The position numbers and the translations under genes were made by a program. Source: Phycisphaeraceae bacterium (GTDB lineage: Bacteria; Planctomycetota; Phycisphaerae; Phycisphaerales; Phycisphaeraceae). Taken from it: DNA of 9,366 nucleotides. The notes beneath the pieces are model-generated. The model did no database searches, was not told the DNA's origin, and saw nothing but the letters and a program-made list of their open reading frames with translations. Position 1 is the stretch's first letter. Each line of letters begins with the position of its first letter. This document shows, piece by piece, positions 1 through 7,901 of the stretch. The DNA lies in assembly GCA_003552605.1 (NCBI GenBank), contig PUNN01000227.1, forward strand, positions 1-9,366, in the 5' to 3' direction.

Positions 1-2294
<2,294 letters not shown>

Positions 2295-2407
2295 GGTGGG
2301 GGTGGATCCGGGCTTGCATCGCATCGCAGGTTCAGGCCCGCCGCGGCCGTATCCGGCGGCGGCGAGCCGGCCGCGCGCATCTTGTGGCGCAACCGTCCCT
2401 GTCCGGG

Positions 2408-2439
2408 AGTATAGTCGACAATCGCGGCCCCGTGGCCGC
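2408..2439 (-). promoter_or_regulatory. Candidate sucA promoter -10 with overlapping GC palindrome
   Basis: On the minus strand, TATACT (2413-2408) matches five of six -10 consensus bases and lies about 115 bp before the sucA ATG. No good -35 is found at 16-18 bp. The expected -35 position (about 2431-2436) is instead occupied by the perfect inverted repeat GCGGCC-CCGT-GGCCGC (2424-2439). A palindrome there could be a regulator site and might explain a weak -35, but this is inference and short GC palindromes are common in such DNA. Confidence 0.35.
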
Positions 2440-2500
2440 AGTGAAGCGTGGGCGTAGTCCGGGTCCGTGCCCCCGCGCGATACCGATCGGGGCCGTTGAA

Positions 2501-2529
2501 TTGACAGGGCCGCCGCGGCGCCGAGGATA
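2501..2529 (+). promoter_or_regulatory. Candidate promoter of the methyltransferase gene
   Basis: A perfect TTGACA lies at 2501-2506. The best -10 is GAGGAT at 2523-2528 after a 16-bp spacer, only a three-of-six match. The start point would fall inside the 13-bp tandem repeat at 2528-2553 and leave an mRNA leader of roughly 75-80 nt. The -35 is good and the -10 is poor, so this is a moderate to weak call. Confidence 0.35.
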
Positions 2530-2553
2530 GGACACCCCCATAGGACACCCCCA
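2528..2553 (+). repeat. Perfect tandem duplication of a 13-bp unit
   Basis: The unit TAGGACACCCCCA occurs twice with no gap (2528-2540 and 2541-2553), and the next base also continues the pattern. It sits just downstream of the candidate -35/-10 and 60 bp before the methyltransferase start. It could be a pair of direct-repeat binding sites or a recent slippage duplication; the sequence alone cannot decide. Confidence 0.8.
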
Positions 2554-2613
2554 TCGGCATTGATGCACACCGTAGAAGGCTCGGTGCCGACGGACCACGC
2601 AAAGGAGTCATGA

Positions 2614-3189
2614 ATGTTCGACCCCACGGTGCAGACCGTCATTGACCGTGTTGATGCGCTGCGCGAGCAGGTGGACGACCACTGGCAGATTCCCCGCGAT
2701 GAGGCGCTGATCCTCGCACAGGTGGTGCGGCTCGGCCGCTGCATTTCGCTGTGCGAGGTGGGCCACTCCTACGGCTTCTCGACGCTGCATCTCGCGGCGG
2801 CGGCCAAGGCCAACGGCGGGCACGTCAACGCATTCGACCTGAGCCGCAAGAAGCATGAGGCGGCGAGACAGCACATTGAAGAGGCCGGGCTGTCGGACGT
2901 GGTCACGTTCCATCTCGGCGATGCGCGTGAGCTTCTTCGCAGCTTGCGGCCGGCCAAGCCCTATGACTTCATCTTCGTGGACGCGGTGAAGGAGCAGTCG
3001 AGTGAATACCTTGATGCCGTGCTCGATCATCTCGCCGCGCGCGTGGTGATCACCGTCGACAACACGCTTACGCATGGGGAAAAATTGTCGGGTTTTGTCG
3101 CGCGCATTCGCGCGATGGACGGTGTGACCGGTTGTGATGTGCCAGTGGGCAACGGTTTCGAGTTTGCGATACGGCACGGTGGAGGTTGA
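2614..3189 (+). CDS. Class I SAM-dependent O-methyltransferase-like protein
   Basis: A 191-residue protein, near the usual 200-220 residues of small class I methyltransferases related to the O-methyltransferase (COG4122-like) group, which transfer a methyl from S-adenosylmethionine to a hydroxyl of a small molecule. The glycine-rich SAM motif I is CEVGHSYGFST (residues 47-57), the motif II acid lies in NAFDLS (72-77), and HLGDARELL (about 100-108) is the adenine-side GDA motif. YDFIFVDAVKEQ (about 116-127) and VITVDNTL (about 145-152) match the regions that carry metal or substrate ligands in cation-dependent members. It appears cytoplasmic, with no signal peptide or membrane segment. The start is well set by AAAGGAG at 2601-2607, six bases before ATG 2614. 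It is monocistronic, flanked by the divergent sucA and by the convergent small-RNA unit. The substrate cannot be predicted. Confidence 0.88.
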   Translation: MFDPTVQTVIDRVDALREQVDDHWQIPRDEALILAQVVRLGRCISLCEVGHSYGFSTLHLAAAAKANGGHVNAFDLSRKKHEAARQHIEEAGLSDVVTFHLGDARELLRSLRPAKPYDFIFVDAVKEQSSEYLDAVLDHLAARVVITVDNTLTHGEKLSGFVARIRAMDGVTGCDVPVGNGFEFAIRHGGG

Positions 3190-3211
3190 GTTGAGGTGAA
3201 GATCGAGGCGC

Positions 3212-3255
3212 AAAAAAAGCCTCCGCCACAGGGCTCCGAACCTGTGGGCGGAGGC
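3212..3255 (-). terminator. Rho-independent terminator, minus strand
   Basis: The arms GCCTCCGCCACAGG (3219-3232) and 3241-3255 form a 14-bp stem with one bulged G at 3246 and an 8-base loop. Plus-strand A7 at 3212-3218 gives a U7 tail only for minus-strand transcripts. On the plus strand the hairpin is followed by GCGCCACGG rather than a T run, so it is a much poorer terminator for the methyltransferase, although the hairpin could still protect that mRNA's 3' end. Confidence 0.88.
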
Positions 3256-3317
3256 GCGCCACGGCTGACTATCTTTTCATGACCTCGCGGGTTCTGAGCG
3301 ACCTCGCAGGCCGGTCT
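3212..3317 (-). ncRNA. Putative small RNA, about 106 nt
   Basis: A sigma70-like promoter (3351-3322, minus) and a strong intrinsic terminator (3255-3212, minus) bracket about 106 nt with no plausible coding content. The only ATG inside the transcript opens a three-codon frame, and the longer frame starting at 3323 reads straight through the terminator hairpin. The transcript would contain two copies of GCGAGGTC 19 nt apart (minus positions 3307-3300 and 3288-3281), an A-rich stretch (ATGAAAAGATAG) and a 3' hairpin with a U7 tail. I do not recognise 4.5S/SRP RNA, RNase P, tmRNA or 6S signatures. Its 3' end lies 23 bp from the methyltransferase stop in convergent orientation, so it would be antisense to any 3' extension of that mRNA. 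The gene is inferred from signals, not from homology. Confidence 0.5.
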
Positions 3318-3321
3318 CGAC

Positions 3322-3351
3322 ATCGTAGCGAGGTATCAGATGCTCTGTCAA
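3322..3351 (-). promoter_or_regulatory. Sigma70-type promoter of the putative small RNA
   Basis: On the minus strand a perfect TTGACA (3351-3346), an 18-bp spacer and TACGAT (3327-3322, four of six including TA...T) predict a start near 3317-3315. The DNA upstream on the same strand (3361-3420) is AT-rich, as is often seen near strong promoters. It points away from the Nudix gene and towards the terminator at 3255-3212. Confidence 0.6.
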
Positions 3352-3526
3352 CGGCCTAGGACGGAGAATCGAGATTTATCGTAAGACGCTGAAATACATG
3401 AATTTACAAAATATGAACAAGGCGACCCTTTTGTCCGCTAATCCTAACGTCCGCTCGTTAAGCCATTTGCATTAACTTGTCGCAAAAAGGCCTGGCGAGG
3501 GCAAAAACACGCAGCCTCACCAAGAA

Positions 3527-4072
3527 ATGAACAGCGCTCACGACCAGGCCAACCCCGTCACTCACGTCGCCATCGGTGCTCTGATCCGTCCCGGCCCCGA
3601 GGGGCCGATGCTGCTCATCACCAAGAGACAGGACAACGCCGTCCTCGGGGGACTGTGGGAATTACCCGGCGGCAAGGTCGAGCCCGGTGAGACACCTGAA
3701 CAATGCCTCCGACGTGAGTTCCTCGAAGAGGTCGACCTCCACATTGCTCCCACCACACCACTCGCCCCGATCGACCACCTGTACGAGCACGCCGCCGTGC
3801 GACTTCACCCCTACTTGTGCCATGATATTGAAAGAGACCCACGCTCTTTTGCGCTTCCCAGGAACATTGGAGTCGCCGAGCACCGATGGGTTCTCGCGGA
3901 AGACCTCGGCGAGTACCCCTTCCCGTCAGCGAACTCCGAACTGATGCAGCGACTTGCTCGCCATCTTGCGGGCCACGAAGATGCCGCAGCGCAGTCGGTC
4001 GGCCCGCAGCGACAAGGGCGCTTCCCCTCCGACGTGCCGTTCCGCACCGCGAGTGAGCGTCCCCCCGAGTAA
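3527..4072 (+). CDS. MutT-like Nudix hydrolase
   Basis: A 181-residue Nudix hydrolase, cleaving a nucleoside diphosphate linked to another moiety; the MutT-like pattern suggests 8-oxo-dGTP or a related NTP pyrophosphohydrolase. The core strand VTHVAIGALI (11-20) leads to GLWELPGGK and the Nudix box at residues 49-71: G49, E55, R63-E64 and E67-E68 are all present. The Gly expected at position 70 is Asp (EEVDL instead of EEVGL). A MutT-like C-terminal block, YPFPSANSELMQRLA, is at 130-144. Residues 150-181 are a polar, probably disordered tail beyond the domain. No Shine-Dalgarno precedes ATG 3527; the start is chosen because it lies just before the first domain strand. The next gene follows after 44 bp, probably as an operon. 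Substrate specificity is inference; the family is clear. Confidence 0.9.
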   Translation: MNSAHDQANPVTHVAIGALIRPGPEGPMLLITKRQDNAVLGGLWELPGGKVEPGETPEQCLRREFLEEVDLHIAPTTPLAPIDHLYEHAAVRLHPYLCHDIERDPRSFALPRNIGVAEHRWVLAEDLGEYPFPSANSELMQRLARHLAGHEDAAAQSVGPQRQGRFPSDVPFRTASERPPE

Positions 4073-4116
4073 ATGACCGCTTGGGCACGCCGCCCGGCAC
4101 AAGCGAGAGATTTTGT

Positions 4117-4932
4117 ATGAACCTCATGCTATTCAGACACTTATGGGGCGTTGGCGAATCCTGGGAGCACGTCTTTCCCGAGTTCCGACAGGAGGGTTAT
4201 GCCGGCATCGAGGTGGGCCTGCCCCCGGAGGACCAGGCTGGCCGCTTCCGGGACCTGATCGCCGCCCATGGCCTGCACTACATCGCCCAGATTTTCACCG
4301 GTGGCAACGGCACCGCCGAGCATGCGGCCTCATTCCGCCGCCAGCTCGAACGGGCGGCCTCGTTTTCCCCTCGCCTCGTGGTCTGCCACAGCGGCTCGGA
4401 CGCCTTCTCGCCCGAGCAGGCCGAGCAGTTTTTCCGTGAAGCGGTGCGCATCGAAACCACCGTGGGGGTCCCGGTCGCCCACGAGACCCATCGCGGCCGC
4501 ATCCTCTTCCACCCCCGGATCACCGCGAAGATGCTGGAAGCGGTTGAAGGGATCAAGCTTTGCTGCGACTTTTCCCACTGGGTCTGCGTGTGCGAGCGGC
4601 TCGTGCATGACCAGGTCGACATCATCCGCCAATGCGCACGCCGCGCCATCCACCTTCACGCCCGGGTGGGCTATGAACAGGGCCCGCAGGTGCCCGACCC
4701 GACGGCCCCGGAGTATCAGCCCCACGTTGAAGCTCACGAGCAGTGGTGGGACATCGTCTGGGATGCCCAGGCCGAGGCCGGCATGGAGACAAGCACGCTG
4801 ACCCCCGAGTTTGGCCCACCCCCCTATCAGCACACCCTACCCCACACCAACGTGCCGGTAGCGCAGCTCCGCAGCATCTGCAACTGGCAGGCGCGGCGGC
4901 AGGCCGAGCGGTTCGCCCAGCGCTTCCGCTGA
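4117..4932 (+). CDS. Sugar phosphate isomerase/epimerase-like TIM-barrel protein
   Basis: A 271-residue protein of the xylose-isomerase-like/AP-endonuclease-2 TIM-barrel superfamily, whose members isomerise or epimerise sugars and inositol derivatives with a divalent metal. Barrel strands carry EGYAGIEVGLP (26-36), HYIAQIFTGG (54-63) and LVVCHSGSDAF (87-97). The likely metal ligands follow the superfamily pattern Glu-Asp-His-Glu: E123 in AHETHRGR, D151 in CCDFSHW, H181 in HLHARVG and E231 in TPEFGPPPY. Four cysteines (C149, C150, C157, C159) crowd around D151. It appears cytosolic, with no signal peptide. I choose ATG 4117 over the TTG at 4081 because MNLMLFRHLWG begins the first barrel strand; the extra 12 residues look non-conserved. 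The ribosome site is weak (GAGAGA at 4105-4110). It lies 44 bp after the Nudix gene, suggesting co-transcription. The substrate is unknown. Confidence 0.87.
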   Translation: MNLMLFRHLWGVGESWEHVFPEFRQEGYAGIEVGLPPEDQAGRFRDLIAAHGLHYIAQIFTGGNGTAEHAASFRRQLERAASFSPRLVVCHSGSDAFSPEQAEQFFREAVRIETTVGVPVAHETHRGRILFHPRITAKMLEAVEGIKLCCDFSHWVCVCERLVHDQVDIIRQCARRAIHLHARVGYEQGPQVPDPTAPEYQPHVEAHEQWWDIVWDAQAEAGMETSTLTPEFGPPPYQHTLPHTNVPVAQLRSICNWQARRQAERFAQRFR

Positions 4933-5011
4933 ACGCATCCCGGCAGGGCATCCACCATGCCCGGTGCGAGCTGAAGCCATTCTCGTGTGAGTCCTTCTCT
5001 CCCACGGCTGA

Positions 5012-5040
5012 TTGTGACTTGACGACTTTCCGGGCATAAA
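5012..5040 (+). promoter_or_regulatory. Possible upstream promoter for the nfeD-stomatin operon
   Basis: TTGTGA (5012-5017) and CATAAA (5035-5040) are separated by 17 bp; each matches four of six consensus bases. It would be a second start about 60 bp upstream of the better promoter at 5074-5101. This is a weak call. Confidence 0.25.
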
Positions 5041-5073
5041 ATCCGGTGAATGTGCCCTTTGCTCCGACCCCCT

Positions 5074-5101
5074 TTGACCCTGTCGGCTGGGTAAGCATAC
5101 T
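5074..5101 (+). promoter_or_regulatory. Candidate promoter of the nfeD-stomatin operon
   Basis: TTGACC (5074-5079, five of six) and CATACT (5096-5101, four of six) are separated by 16 bp. This predicts a start near 5108 and a leader of about 22 nt that just includes the ribosome site AAGGAGG at 5116-5122. Position and spacing fit, and the gene before ends 140 bp upstream. Confidence 0.5.
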
Positions 5102-5129
5102 TGGGGGTCGGGTAAAAGGAGGACGTGCC

Positions 5130-6785
5130 ATGGCCCCCCCAAGGCATGCGAGATCCCCGACACGCCGCGTGCGGCGAGCCGGTCCAAGCGGACCACCATC
5201 GCCCTCACGTGGGCACGAGAGCGAACAGGCCAGTAGGCCGCGCCCGCTTCTGGGCCTTGCAGCGGCGTGCGCCCTGCTCGGCGGACTTGTATTGCTGTTT
5301 GCCAGCGGTGGGGTTCTGGCCGAGCCGGAGCAGCCGATACCCGAATCGGCCGGTGACGGCAACGGTCAGGCCGAGACGGCGCAGCAGCAAACGCAGGAGG
5401 GCAACGAGCCGGGCCCGGCACTTGTGCTTGACATGGATGGGGCGATCGGCCCGGCCACGACGCACATGGTCCGCCAGGCCATCGAAAAGGCCGAAGAGCG
5501 CAGCGCCTCGATCCTCATTCTCAGGCTCGATACGCCCGGTGGCCTGGTCACCTCCACACGCGACCTCGTCCGCAGTATCCTCGCCTCGCCGGTCCCGATC
5601 GCAGTCTATGTCTCCCCGAGCGGGGCCCAGGCCGCCAGCGCCGGCACGTTCATCCTCTACAGCAGCCACGTTGCAGCGATGGCGCCGGGGACCAACGTCG
5701 GCGCGGCGACGCCCGTGCAGATGGGGCATGTCTCCAACGAACAAGAAAGACCTGCTTCACCGAGGGAACGGCTATTCGACTGGATACGCGGGGGCGAGCA
5801 GGAGTCTGAAGAGGACCCCGAGCCCGAGCCTCAGCGCGAGTCACCTGAGGCGCAAGAACAGAAAGCGATCGAGGACGCTGTCGCGTTCATCAAAAGCCTC
5901 GCGGAACTGCGCGGGCGTAGCAAGGAATGGGCGGAAGAGGCCGTACGGGGAAGCGCCAGTGCCACCTACACCGAAGCACTGGAGAAGGGCGTGATCGAGT
6001 TTGTCGCTTCTGACGTCAACAGCCTGCTCGAGCAGGCCGACGGGATGAAAGTGCTGATCGGGGAGGATGATGAAAAAAAGACGCTCCGCCTCGCCGGGGC
6101 CACGGTCGAGCAAATCAAGCCCGATTGGCGCGTACAGTTGCTGGCGGTGCTTGCCAACCCGATGACGGCGTTCATCCTGATGATGCTGGGCATTTACGGG
6201 CTAATCCTCGAGTTTTCCAATCCGGGTGCCATCTATCCGGGCGTTATCGGGGCGATCTGCCTGATCCTGGCGCTGTTCGCATTGAACCTGTTGCCGCTGA
6301 ATTACGCGGCGCTCGGCCTGCTGCTGCTGGGCATCGCGATGATGGTCGGAGAGGCGTTCTCACCCAGCTTCGGCGTACTCGGCATCGGTGGGGTGATCGC
6401 CTTCGCACTGGGCGCCATCTGGCTGTTCGATACGGATGTGCCTGAGTTCCGGCTCGGCGCCCCGGTGATTACCGTGATGACCGCGGCGAGTGCGGGCATC
6501 TTCATCTTCCTTGTTTCGACGCTGTGGAAATCGCAGCGGCGACCGATCGCCGCGGGACGGGAACAGCTTGTGGGGACCACTGCCGATGTTCTGGACTGGA
6601 ACGCCGAAACCGGCCGCGGGCGCATCCGCGTCCAGGGCGAGTTGTGGCAAGCCGCATCGGATCAGCCGATCGAACCCGGCTCCCGCGTCCGCGTGCTCGA
6701 AGCGCCGGGCCTCACCCTGCGCGTCGAGCCACTCTCGAGTGCGACGGACACACCCCGTGAAGGGACCTCGCCGGACGGCACCTGA
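5130..6785 (+). CDS. NfeD-family membrane serine protease (long form: ClpP-like domain, membrane domain, OB-fold)
   Basis: A 551-residue long-form NfeD protein. The family combines a ClpP/signal-peptide-peptidase-like Ser-Lys protease with membrane helices and a C-terminal OB-fold, and is linked to membrane quality control together with stomatin. Residues 40-64 form a hydrophobic signal/anchor after an unusually long Arg/Pro-rich N-region. The protease domain (about 95-305) has LDTPGG (133-138) and nucleophile S170 in QAASAGTFIL. The Lys partner is probably K245 in EQKAIEDAVAF, by position in known long NfeD proteins. Between them, residues 205-243 are an acidic, Pro-rich insertion. Four or five transmembrane segments follow (about 335-464), then the OB-fold (about 476-535). 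ATG 5130 is chosen because AAGGAGG (5116-5122) lies seven bases upstream; an ATG at 5046 opens the same frame but lacks a ribosome site and would start upstream of the promoter. The stomatin gene follows after 39 bp. Confidence 0.93.
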   Translation: MAPPRHARSPTRRVRRAGPSGPPSPSRGHESEQASRPRPLLGLAAACALLGGLVLLFASGGVLAEPEQPIPESAGDGNGQAETAQQQTQEGNEPGPALVLDMDGAIGPATTHMVRQAIEKAEERSASILILRLDTPGGLVTSTRDLVRSILASPVPIAVYVSPSGAQAASAGTFILYSSHVAAMAPGTNVGAATPVQMGHVSNEQERPASPRERLFDWIRGGEQESEEDPEPEPQRESPEAQEQKAIEDAVAFIKSLAELRGRSKEWAEEAVRGSASATYTEALEKGVIEFVASDVNSLLEQADGMKVLIGEDDEKKTLRLAGATVEQIKPDWRVQLLAVLANPMTAFILMMLGIYGLILEFSNPGAIYPGVIGAICLILALFALNLLPLNYAALGLLLLGIAMMVGEAFSPSFGVLGIGGVIAFALGAIWLFDTDVPEFRLGAPVITVMTAASAGIFIFLVSTLWKSQRRPIAAGREQLVGTTADVLDWNAETGRGRIRVQGELWQAASDQPIEPGSRVRVLEAPGLTLRVEPLSSATDTPREGTSPDGT

Positions 6786-6824
6786 ACCGCATTCCAACCG
6801 GACTCTTCAATGTAAGGAGTTAAG

Positions 6825-7718
6825 ATGATGTACACACCACTCCTCGCTCAACCCGATCAAGTGGCGATTGGGCCGCTGATCTGGATCGCACTCGGCGTCC
6901 TGGTGGTGATCTTTCTCGCTTCGGCCATTCGCATCCTGCGCGAATACGAGCGCGGCGTGATCTTCCAGCTTGGCCGCTACTGGAAGGTGAAAGGGCCCGG
7001 CCTCATCATCGTGGTTCCCGTCATCCAGCAGATGGTGCGTGTGGACTTGCGCATCGTCACGCAGGATGTGCCACCACAGGATGTCATCAGCCGCGACAAC
7101 GTCTCGGTGAAGGTCAACGCCGTGATCTACTTCCGCGTGATCGACCCCGAGAGAGCGATCATCCAGGTGACCAGTTTCATGAAGGCCACCAGTGAACTGG
7201 CGCAGACGACGTTGCGCTCCGTGCTTGGCAAGCATGATCTTGATGAGATGCTCGCTGAGCGAGATAAGCTCAACGATGACATTCAGCAGATTCTCGACAG
7301 TCACACCGATGCGTGGGGCATCAAGGTGACCAACGTCGAGATCAAGCACGTGGACATCGATGAGACCATGGTCCGCGCGATTGCGCGTCAGGCTGAAGCC
7401 GAGCGTTTCCGCCGGGCCAAGATCATCAACGCCCAGGGTGAGCAGCAGGCTGCGCAGAAGCTCGTCGAGGCCGCAGACATCCTCTCGGCCAACCCGCAGG
7501 CGATGCAGTTGCGCTACCTCGCTACGCTGCTGGACATCGCTGGTGAGAAGAGTTCCACCGTCGTCTTCCCCTTCCCGATCGAGCTTGCCCAGAGCTTCCT
7601 CACCATGGCCGGCGCCAGCCAGCCCGGCCGTAGTGGTGGCAGCAGCAGTGGTGGAGACGCCAGCGGGGGCGCGACAGCGCACGGCGGTGAGAGCGATGAC
7701 GTGACCGCCTCACCCTGA
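6825..7718 (+). CDS. SPFH/stomatin-like membrane protein (slipin)
   Basis: A 297-residue stomatin-family protein that scaffolds membrane microdomains and, in characterised NfeD-stomatin pairs, is the partner or substrate of the NfeD protease. Residues 16-36 form a single N-terminal membrane segment. The SPFH/PHB domain begins at REYERGVIFQLGRYWKVKGPG (39-59) and continues through VDLRIVTQDVPPQDVISRDNV to about 185. A coiled-coil-prone stretch rich in Ala, Glu, Gln and Arg (about 185-220) leads to a conserved hydrophobic segment ending VVFPFPIEL (246-254). The last 34 residues are a Gly/Ser-rich tail. TAAGGAG (6813-6819) precedes two adjacent ATGs; spacing is 5 bases to 6825 and 8 bases to 6828, so the true start may be 6828. 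It is coexpressed with the NfeD gene from the promoter upstream of 5130. Confidence 0.94.
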   Translation: MMYTPLLAQPDQVAIGPLIWIALGVLVVIFLASAIRILREYERGVIFQLGRYWKVKGPGLIIVVPVIQQMVRVDLRIVTQDVPPQDVISRDNVSVKVNAVIYFRVIDPERAIIQVTSFMKATSELAQTTLRSVLGKHDLDEMLAERDKLNDDIQQILDSHTDAWGIKVTNVEIKHVDIDETMVRAIARQAEAERFRRAKIINAQGEQQAAQKLVEAADILSANPQAMQLRYLATLLDIAGEKSSTVVFPFPIELAQSFLTMAGASQPGRSGGSSSGGDASGGATAHGGESDDVTASP

Positions 7719-7719
7719 A

Positions 7720-7751
7720 CGCCTCCTTGCCGACAGCGAGGTGGGCAGGCG
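7720..7751 (+). terminator. Possible hairpin terminator after the stomatin gene
   Basis: Two bases after the stop, CGCCT (7720-7724) pairs with AGGCG (7747-7751). After one mismatch, CTTGCC pairs with GGTGGG with three wobble pairs, around an 8-base loop. There is no T run, so it is at best a weak terminator or mRNA-stabilising hairpin. Confidence 0.3.
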
Positions 7752-7901
7752 AATACCAGACCGCGATGTCATGCAAGGCGTTGTGACTGGCCGCAAACCG
7801 GAGGGCTGGGGGGCCGGCAGCCTGCCGTCGGGCCGAGGCATCGCCGACCGGATACAGTGGCGGCCGATCGTCACTGTTGATGGAAAGGTGCCGGTGCCAT
7901 C

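Larger units (their letters stand above)
2295..2613. promoter_or_regulatory. Divergent intergenic control region between sucA and the methyltransferase
   Basis: These 319 bp hold no convincing gene. Several frames are open on both strands, but they look like GC-rich chance ORFs with Arg/Pro/Gly-rich composition. What can be seen is a minus-strand -10-like hexamer (TATACT) with a GC palindrome just upstream, a plus-strand TTGACA, a 13-bp tandem duplication, and the methyltransferase ribosome site. The region must contain the start signals for both divergent genes. Assignment of the individual elements is inference and they are listed separately. Confidence 0.6.
3190..3526. other. Intergenic region holding a minus-strand small-RNA unit and an AT-rich island
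   Basis: No protein gene is supported in these 337 bp. The left half carries a minus-strand promoter, about 106 transcribed bases and an intrinsic terminator. The 60 bases at 3361-3420 contain only 19 G or C, a sharp dip against the GC-rich surroundings. In it, 3392-3405 is an imperfect dyad (AAATACATGAATTT), and at about 3432-3456 GTCCGCT occurs twice. The Nudix gene promoter should lie in the right half, but no convincing -35/-10 pair was found there on the plus strand. Confidence 0.6.

Noticed and set aside
2608..3213. 201-residue minus-strand frame covering the methyltransferase
   Set aside because: The plus-strand frame has clear SAM-binding motifs and a good ribosome site. The antisense frame has neither, and its 5' end overlaps the terminator region.
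3027..3323. 98-residue minus-strand frame starting at the small-RNA promoter
   Set aside because: It reads through the intrinsic terminator hairpin and its U tract and into the methyltransferase antisense. It has no ribosome site or domain.
4081..4116. TTG start at 4081 for the isomerase
   Set aside because: The 12 added residues (MGTPPGTSERFC) do not fit the barrel fold, and ATG 4117 begins the expected first strand.
4946..4962. Inverted repeat GGGCAT/ATGCCC after the isomerase gene as a terminator
   Set aside because: The stem is only 6 bp with a large internal loop beyond it and no T run.
5046..5129. ATG at 5046 as the NfeD start
   Set aside because: It lies upstream of the better promoter, lacks a ribosome site, and AAGGAGG is perfectly placed for ATG 5130.
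7813..7838. GC-rich inverted repeats before the membrane protein gene
   Set aside because: GGCAG-C-CTGCC has a one-base loop and no T run; it looks like base-composition noise.
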